DNA from: Pseudoduganella umbonata
Lineage (GTDB): Bacteria; Pseudomonadota; Gammaproteobacteria; Burkholderiales; Burkholderiaceae_D
NCBI RefSeq assembly: GCF_014192225.1
Contig: NZ_JACHXS010000007.1
Span: 335,254 to 399,253, forward strand
DNA length: 64,000 nt
Direction of reading: 5' to 3'
Program-made: the position numbers and the translations under genes
Shown: positions 59,456 through 64,000 of the stretch, piece by piece
How positions within the stretch are numbered: position 1 is the first letter of the stretch
How the letters are laid out: each line of letters starts with the position of its first letter
Notes under the pieces: model-generated
Told to the model about the DNA's origin: nothing
Databases searched by the model: none
Seen by the model: the letters and a program-made list of their open reading frames with translations, nothing else

Positions 59456-60706
59456 ATGTTTTTTGCACCCCGTAGTCTACCCCGTAATGCCAAGGCGCTG
59501 AGCTGCGTCGCCGTATCGGCAGTCCTGCTCTCAGCTTGCGTAACGCCACCTCCGCCGCAGCAGCAACCCGCACCGCTGCCTCAGCCAATTCCACAGCCAA
59601 TTCCACAGCCGGCGCCGCAGCCCGCGCCGCAACCGGAGCCGGCCCAGCCGCCGTTGCCGCCATCGAAAACAGCCTTCGTGCCCGGCACGTTTGCCGACCT
59701 GCCGGGCTGGTCGCGCGACGACCTTCGCGCCGCCTGGCCCGCCTTCCAGTCGTCGTGCGGCGTGATCGGCAAGCGCGCGGACTGGAAAGAAGCGTGCTCG
59801 ATCGCACGCACCGTCAACGCCAGCGACGAACGCGCCGTGCGACTGTTCTTCGAGACTTTCCTGGTGCCGCACCGCGTGATCGCGCCGGACGGATCGGACA
59901 GCGGCCTGGTCACCGGCTACTACGAGCCGCTGCTGCGTGGCGCCCGCAAGCAGGGCGGCCCGTACCAGACGCCGCTCTATAAAGTCCCGGACGACATGCT
60001 GACGATCGACCTTACCGGCGTCTACCCGGAACTGAAGGGCAAGCGGCTGCGCGGCCGCCTGCAGGGCAGGAAGGTGGTGCCGTATGCCAGCCGGCAGGAA
60101 ATCGCCCGTGCCGATTTCAGCGGCAAGGAACTGCTCTGGGTCGACGACCCGGTGGAAGCGTTCTTCCTCGAGGTGCAGGGTTCCGGCCGGGTGCAGCTCG
60201 ACAGCGGCGAGACGGTGCGCGTGGCTTATGCGGACCAGAACGGCCATCCATATAAATCGATCGGCAAATGGCTGATCGAACAGGGCGAACTGACGTCCGA
60301 ACAGGCCTCGGCGCAGGGTATCAAGGCGTGGATCGCCGGGCATCCGACGCGCCGGCAGGAGCTGTTGAACGTAAATCCCAGCTACGTGTTCTTCAGGGAG
60401 GAAAAGCTGCCGGACCCGAACGTGGGCCCGAAGGGATCGCTGGGTGTGCCGCTGACGCCGCAGCGTTCGGTGGCGGTGGATACCACGCAGATCCCGTCCG
60501 GCGTGCCGTTGTACCTGTCCACCACGCAGGCCGCCAGCGAGATTCCGTTGCAACGGCTTGTGATGGCGCAGGATACGGGCGGCGCGATCCGTGGTGCGAT
60601 CCGGGTCGACTTCTTCTTTGGCTTCGGCACCGAGGCGGCCGAGAATGCGGGCCGGATGAAGCAGCGCGGCCAGGTGTGGGTGCTGTTGCCACGCCCGACC
60701 CGCTGA
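59456..60706 (+). CDS. mltA: Membrane-bound lytic murein transglycosylase A
   Basis: A 416-residue lipoprotein. The lipobox L25-S-A-C28 follows a hydrophobic signal, and a long Pro/Gln linker (repeats of PIPQP and PAPQP, about residues 31-65) tethers the enzyme. The MltA core includes VTGYYEPLLRGARKQGGPYQ, the 3D-domain segments FLEVQGSGRVQLDSGETVRV and VAVDTTQIPSGVPLYLSTTQ, and the catalytic Asp region MAQDTGGAIRGAIRVDFFFG. It cleaves glycan strands with formation of 1,6-anhydro-muropeptides at the outer membrane. It begins 9 bases from the divergent microprotein start. Confidence 0.95.
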   Translation: MFFAPRSLPRNAKALSCVAVSAVLLSACVTPPPPQQQPAPLPQPIPQPIPQPAPQPAPQPEPAQPPLPPSKTAFVPGTFADLPGWSRDDLRAAWPAFQSSCGVIGKRADWKEACSIARTVNASDERAVRLFFETFLVPHRVIAPDGSDSGLVTGYYEPLLRGARKQGGPYQTPLYKVPDDMLTIDLTGVYPELKGKRLRGRLQGRKVVPYASRQEIARADFSGKELLWVDDPVEAFFLEVQGSGRVQLDSGETVRVAYADQNGHPYKSIGKWLIEQGELTSEQASAQGIKAWIAGHPTRRQELLNVNPSYVFFREEKLPDPNVGPKGSLGVPLTPQRSVAVDTTQIPSGVPLYLSTTQAASEIPLQRLVMAQDTGGAIRGAIRVDFFFGFGTEAAENAGRMKQRGQVWVLLPRPTR

Positions 60707-60724
60707 TTCGCCCGAAGACTGTCT

Positions 60725-61162
60725 TTACCGCAGGACCAGTACCGGCAGCTCGGTGTGCGCCAGCACCTTCTGGGTTTCGCTGCCGAGGAACAGCTTGTTC
60801 AGGCCGGTGCGGCCGTGCGAAGCCATCAGGATGATGTCGCAGTTGTATTTTTCCGCAGCGGCGACGATTTCCTTGTAGGGCGTATGGGAATCGACGACGA
60901 CGCCCTCGAACGGCACGCCCGCGGTGGCGCACGCCGTTTCCACTTTGTTGATGTTCGCCTTGGCCGTGGCGGCGATCTGGGTTTCAAACACGGCCGCATC
61001 CGGCACGACCGCGTTTTCGGACGCCGGCACGAACGGGAACGGCTGGGCAACGCAGATGGAAATGATGCGTGCCCCATGCACCTGGGCGAAGCGGATCGCG
61101 AGCTCGGTGGCTTTTACCGCCAGCTCGGATCCATCGGTGGGTAACAGGATGTTCTTGAACAT
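60725..61162 (-). CDS. Universal stress protein (UspA family)
   Basis: A 145-residue USP-fold protein. It begins MFKNILLPTDGSELAVKATE and has the ATP-binding signature MASHGRTGLNKLFLGSETQK and VLAHTELPVLVLR (GxxG-9-GS/T-type), so it is probably of the ATP-binding subclass. Such proteins respond to starvation and oxidative stress in the cytoplasm. It stands alone between convergent mltA and the MFS gene. Confidence 0.93.
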   Translation of the reverse strand: MFKNILLPTDGSELAVKATELAIRFAQVHGARIISICVAQPFPFVPASENAVVPDAAVFETQIAATAKANINKVETACATAGVPFEGVVVDSHTPYKEIVAAAEKYNCDIILMASHGRTGLNKLFLGSETQKVLAHTELPVLVLR

Positions 61163-61213
61163 GACAGTCCCCTTGCAAAGTTGGCAATGCTTAAGTGTAG
61201 GGGCACCGCCGTG

Positions 61214-62485
61214 TCAGGGGCGCACGCTTCGGAGCGGGCGCGATGCTATCGCTCCGGCGGCCAGCAGCACGCCACCCACGGCGATGCAGTACAGCGCCGG
61301 GCGCACGCCGAGGTGGTCGCCCGCGTAGCCGGCAACCAGGGCGCCCAGCGGTGCGACCGCCACCGTGAGGAAGCGCATCGTCGAGATCATCCGGCCCAGC
61401 ATCTCATCCGGGGTCACGCTCTGGCGCAGTGCCTGGTAAGGAATGAAGAACAGCATCGCGCCCAGGTCGAAGAAGAAGACCAGGGCCGCATAGGCTGCCG
61501 CGCTGTAGCGGGCATCGCCGAACAGGTCGCGGGGGATCAGTGGCATCAGCACGAAGCCGAGCGCCATCGCTGCCGTGCCGATCATGATCGTGATGCCCGC
61601 GCCATAGCGCCGGTTCAGCGGCCTCAGCAGCAGGGAACTGACGAAGACGCCCATCCCGCCCAGCATCTGCGCCATGCCGAGCGTGCCGGGGTTCATGCCC
61701 AGCTCGCGGGTGGCGAACAGCACGAGCAGCGCGGAATAGCCGTAGAACAGGATGTGCCAGGCGCCGGCCACCCAGGCCAGCGCGCGCAGCAGCGGCTGGC
61801 GCCAGATGAAAGCGAAGCCGGCGCGCACATCGTGCAGCGGGTGGCGCTCGCTGCGCGGCGGTATCGCTTCCCGCATCTTCACGCGGCCGACATTCCATAC
61901 CGAGATGAAGAAGGTGGCCGCGTTGGCGATGATTGCCACCGGCGCCGTCAGCCACTGGATCAGGATGCCGGCGAGGCCGGGGGCCAGCAGGCGCGAAATG
62001 GAATCCGTGCTGGCAAAGCGGGATTGCGCCTCCACCATGCGCTCGCGGCCGACGAGCAGCGTGAGGAAGATCTGCTCGGCGCCGCCGCCGATCACGTTGC
62101 ATGCCCCCTGGACGGCCGCCACCGCGTACAGCCAGGGCATGCCCAGCAGGTCGAACCACCAGGCAACGGGAATCGAGGCAAGCGAGATGCCCTGGGCTGC
62201 CTTGCTGCCCAACAGGATCGGCAGTTTGCGGCTGCGGTCCAGCAGCACGCCCGCCGGGAGCGCAAGGATCGCGAACGGTATCGCCTGGCAGGCGGTCAGC
62301 ACGCCCATCTGCGCCGGCGTGGCATGCAGCAGCAGTACGGCGCACAGGGGCAGCGCGAGCGTGCCGATCTGCGAGCCGAAGCTCGTCAGCACCATGCTGG
62401 CCCAGTAGCGGCGGAAATCGGTACTGGACAGCAGCGCGTCGCTGCGCCAGCGTTCGGCGATCGAAGAGAAGAGGGGAAGCGGCAT
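61214..62485 (-). CDS. MFS transporter (EntS/multidrug-like)
   Basis: A 423-residue, 12-helix transporter of the MFS_3/EntS type. Visible are FRRYWASMVLTSFGSQIGTL, ALPLCAVLLLHATPAQMGVL, LPAGVLLDRSRKLPILLGSK (loop 2-3 motif) and FIPYQALRQSVTPDEMLGRM, with SMRFLTVAVAPLGALVAGYA. Relatives export siderophores, macrolides or other compounds. The frame stays open far upstream, but hydrophobicity and family similarity begin at MPLPLFSSIAERWRSDALLS (62485), preceded by GAGGGGAAGC-like purines on the opposite strand only, so the start is moderately sure. No regulator adjoins it. Confidence 0.88.
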   Translation of the reverse strand: MPLPLFSSIAERWRSDALLSSTDFRRYWASMVLTSFGSQIGTLALPLCAVLLLHATPAQMGVLTACQAIPFAILALPAGVLLDRSRKLPILLGSKAAQGISLASIPVAWWFDLLGMPWLYAVAAVQGACNVIGGGAEQIFLTLLVGRERMVEAQSRFASTDSISRLLAPGLAGILIQWLTAPVAIIANAATFFISVWNVGRVKMREAIPPRSERHPLHDVRAGFAFIWRQPLLRALAWVAGAWHILFYGYSALLVLFATRELGMNPGTLGMAQMLGGMGVFVSSLLLRPLNRRYGAGITIMIGTAAMALGFVLMPLIPRDLFGDARYSAAAYAALVFFFDLGAMLFFIPYQALRQSVTPDEMLGRMISTMRFLTVAVAPLGALVAGYAGDHLGVRPALYCIAVGGVLLAAGAIASRPLRSVRP

Positions 62486-62590
62486 CGGTCGGCGATCATA
62501 ACAGCGATGAACGCGGCGATGCAGCCGGGGACACAGGCGCCGTGTCGATGAGGCTACAATTGTCCGATCCAATCGTCCCGGGAGACAAGC

Positions 62591-63367
62591 ATGCAATATG
62601 AAGACCTGATCGTCGAAGTCCATGGCAAGGTGGCACTGATCCGCCTGAACCGGCCCAAGGCGCTGAACGCGCTGAACGACCGCATGATGAACGAGCTGGG
62701 CGAGGCATTCGCCGGCTTCGACAAGGATCCGCAGATCGGCTGCATCGTGCTGACCGGAAGCGAAAAGGCCTTCGCCGCGGGCGCGGACATTCCGGCGATG
62801 ATCGACTACACGTACCAGGATACCTACCGCGACAATTACATCACCCGCAACTGGGAGCACATCCTGAAGGTGCGGACGCCTGTCATCGGCGCGGTGGCCG
62901 GCTATGCATTGGGCGGCGGCTGCGAGCTGGCGATGATGTGCGATTTCGTGATCGCGGCGGACACGGCGAAATTCGGCCAGCCGGAAATCAAGATCGGCGT
63001 TACGCCAGGGGCGGGTGCCACGCAGCGCCTGCCGCGTGCGATCGGCAAGGCAAAGGCGATGGACATGCTGCTGACGGCGCGCACGATCGATGCCGCCGAA
63101 GCGGAGCGCAGCGGCCTGGTATCGCGCGTGGTCCCGGCGGACAAGCTGATCGAGGAAGCGCTGGCGGCGGCGACGACGATCGCATCGATGCCGCTGTCGG
63201 TGGCCATGCAGATCAAGGAGGCGGTCAATGTCGCTTATGAAGTTCCGCTGACGGAAGGTGTGCGCTATGAGCGCCGGCTGTTCCATGCCGCGTTCGGCAC
63301 GCCGGCCCAGCGCGAGGGCATGCATGCCTTCCTCGAAAAGCGCTTGCCAAACTTCGAGGGGCTTTGA
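62591..63367 (+). CDS. Enoyl-CoA hydratase
   Basis: A 258-residue crotonase-family enzyme of the short-chain FadB1x/EchA8 type. Features are LNRPKALNALNDRMMNELGE, SEKAFAAGADIPAMIDYTYQ, the oxyanion hole/Glu region AVAGYALGGGCELAMMCDFV and the second catalytic Glu in FGQPEIKIGVTPGAGATQRL. It ends FLEKRLPNFEGL. It hydrates trans-2-enoyl-CoA in beta-oxidation. CGGGAGACAAGC precedes the ATG. It ends 356 bases before the 16S rRNA gene. Confidence 0.95.
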   Translation: MQYEDLIVEVHGKVALIRLNRPKALNALNDRMMNELGEAFAGFDKDPQIGCIVLTGSEKAFAAGADIPAMIDYTYQDTYRDNYITRNWEHILKVRTPVIGAVAGYALGGGCELAMMCDFVIAADTAKFGQPEIKIGVTPGAGATQRLPRAIGKAKAMDMLLTARTIDAAEAERSGLVSRVVPADKLIEEALAAATTIASMPLSVAMQIKEAVNVAYEVPLTEGVRYERRLFHAAFGTPAQREGMHAFLEKRLPNFEGL

Positions 63368-63722
63368 TATAGTTCTGTCCCTCGCAGCAACGCAGCTGTC
63401 ACGAAAGTGAAACAAGCAAGTTGATGTGAGGTGATGAGAAGCTTGACGAATCGCACGAAACACTCGATAATCTTGCCTCTCTGCTGCTGACAAACACAAC
63501 GATTTGTCGACAACGCGGCACCGCTGAAAAGCGAAGAATTCTTTAACAATCAACAGTCGATAAGTGTGGGCGTTTGATGTGATGTGCCTCCGGACTTCGG
63601 TCCGGAATGCTCAAAATATATAGCATCAAACGCTTACACAAGAAATAAACGTAATCATCTTCGGATGGTTCGTCAGTATCTTGAGTGAGTGACCATGTCG
63701 GAAACGACATAAAACAGAGATT
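63368..63722 (+). other. rRNA operon promoter and leader region
   Basis: The 355 bases upstream of 16S hold no protein gene. They contain the sigma-70 promoter at 63443-63471, a boxA-like antitermination element TTCTTTAACAA (63539-63549), and a leader stem: GTGTGGGCGTTTGATG (63564-63579) pairs with CATCAAACGCTTACAC (63624-63639). Inside that stem is a very stable TCCGGAC-TTCG-GTCCGGA tetraloop hairpin (63589-63606). Confidence 0.8.
63443..63471 (+). promoter_or_regulatory. rrn promoter
   Basis: TTGACG (63443-63448), a 17-base spacer and GATAAT (63466-63471): near-consensus sigma-70 elements about 250 bases upstream of 16S. The following CTTGCCTC lies where a discriminator would be. Confidence 0.8.

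Positions 63723-64000
<278 letters not shown>

Noticed and set aside
61214..63553. Very long version of the MFS gene extending upstream to 63553
   Set aside because: The extra 356 residues run antisense through the enoyl-CoA hydratase gene and are not membrane-like; the transporter starts at 62485.

Overview
The window is high-GC DNA from a betaproteobacterium of the family Oxalobacteraceae, most likely Massilia or a close relative. This rests on the start of a 16S rRNA gene at the right edge (its early variable region reads like Massilia), the rpe-gph-trpEGDC gene order, the urtABCDE cluster, and short GGGGTCAGACCCC-type intergenic palindromes of a kind I associate with this group. Most of it is ordinary chromosome. 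The only intact mobile element seen is one IS1595-family insertion sequence.

Layout. 1-7.7 kb: truncated Kef-type antiporter, DUF2058 protein, CHASE/PAS/GGDEF diguanylate cyclase, DUF218 protein and a TonB-dependent receptor. 7.8-8.9 kb: IS1595 element sitting in the terminator of a fasciclin-domain gene. 9-10.6 kb: fasciclin gene divergent from a MerR-type regulator, with shared GGTTCAA operator-like repeats. 10.6-17.5 kb: porin plus urtABCDE, a high-affinity urea uptake system. 17.5-22.2 kb: a palindrome-rich spacer, then a LuxR-type response regulator and a 1146-residue protein that joins an NCS1 nucleobase-permease-like domain, a ten-cysteine cluster, a histidine kinase and a receiver. 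This last pair is the most interesting system here and may sense a nitrogen source and control the urea genes.

22-36 kb: sulfatase-fold (LtaS/OpgB-like) membrane enzyme, orphan modA under a ModE-like operator, host-attachment protein, LysR regulator, cupin dioxygenase, MFS transporter, gdhA, a TelA-TerD stress cluster whose third gene carries repeated short motifs, and a decayed type VI effector (Tae4) with an intact Tai4 immunity gene. 36-52 kb: TolB-like propeller protein, MacAB/Lol-like ABC export operon, tRNA-Phe, aldo/keto reductase, UbiH-like hydroxylase, DsbC-like protein, isoquinoline-oxidoreductase-type molybdoenzyme with its nucleotidyltransferase, M61 peptidase and a second diguanylate cyclase.

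52-59 kb, minus strand: rpe-gph-trpL-trpEGD-lysE-trpC. A Trp-rich leader peptide and an attenuator hairpin precede trpE. 59-64 kb: apaG with a 14-bp tandem array growing out of its stop codon, a 39-residue membrane microprotein, mltA, a universal stress protein, an MFS transporter, enoyl-CoA hydratase, and an rRNA operon promoter, leader and 16S start. Starts were chosen from ribosome binding sites and family alignment from memory; no database search was possible.
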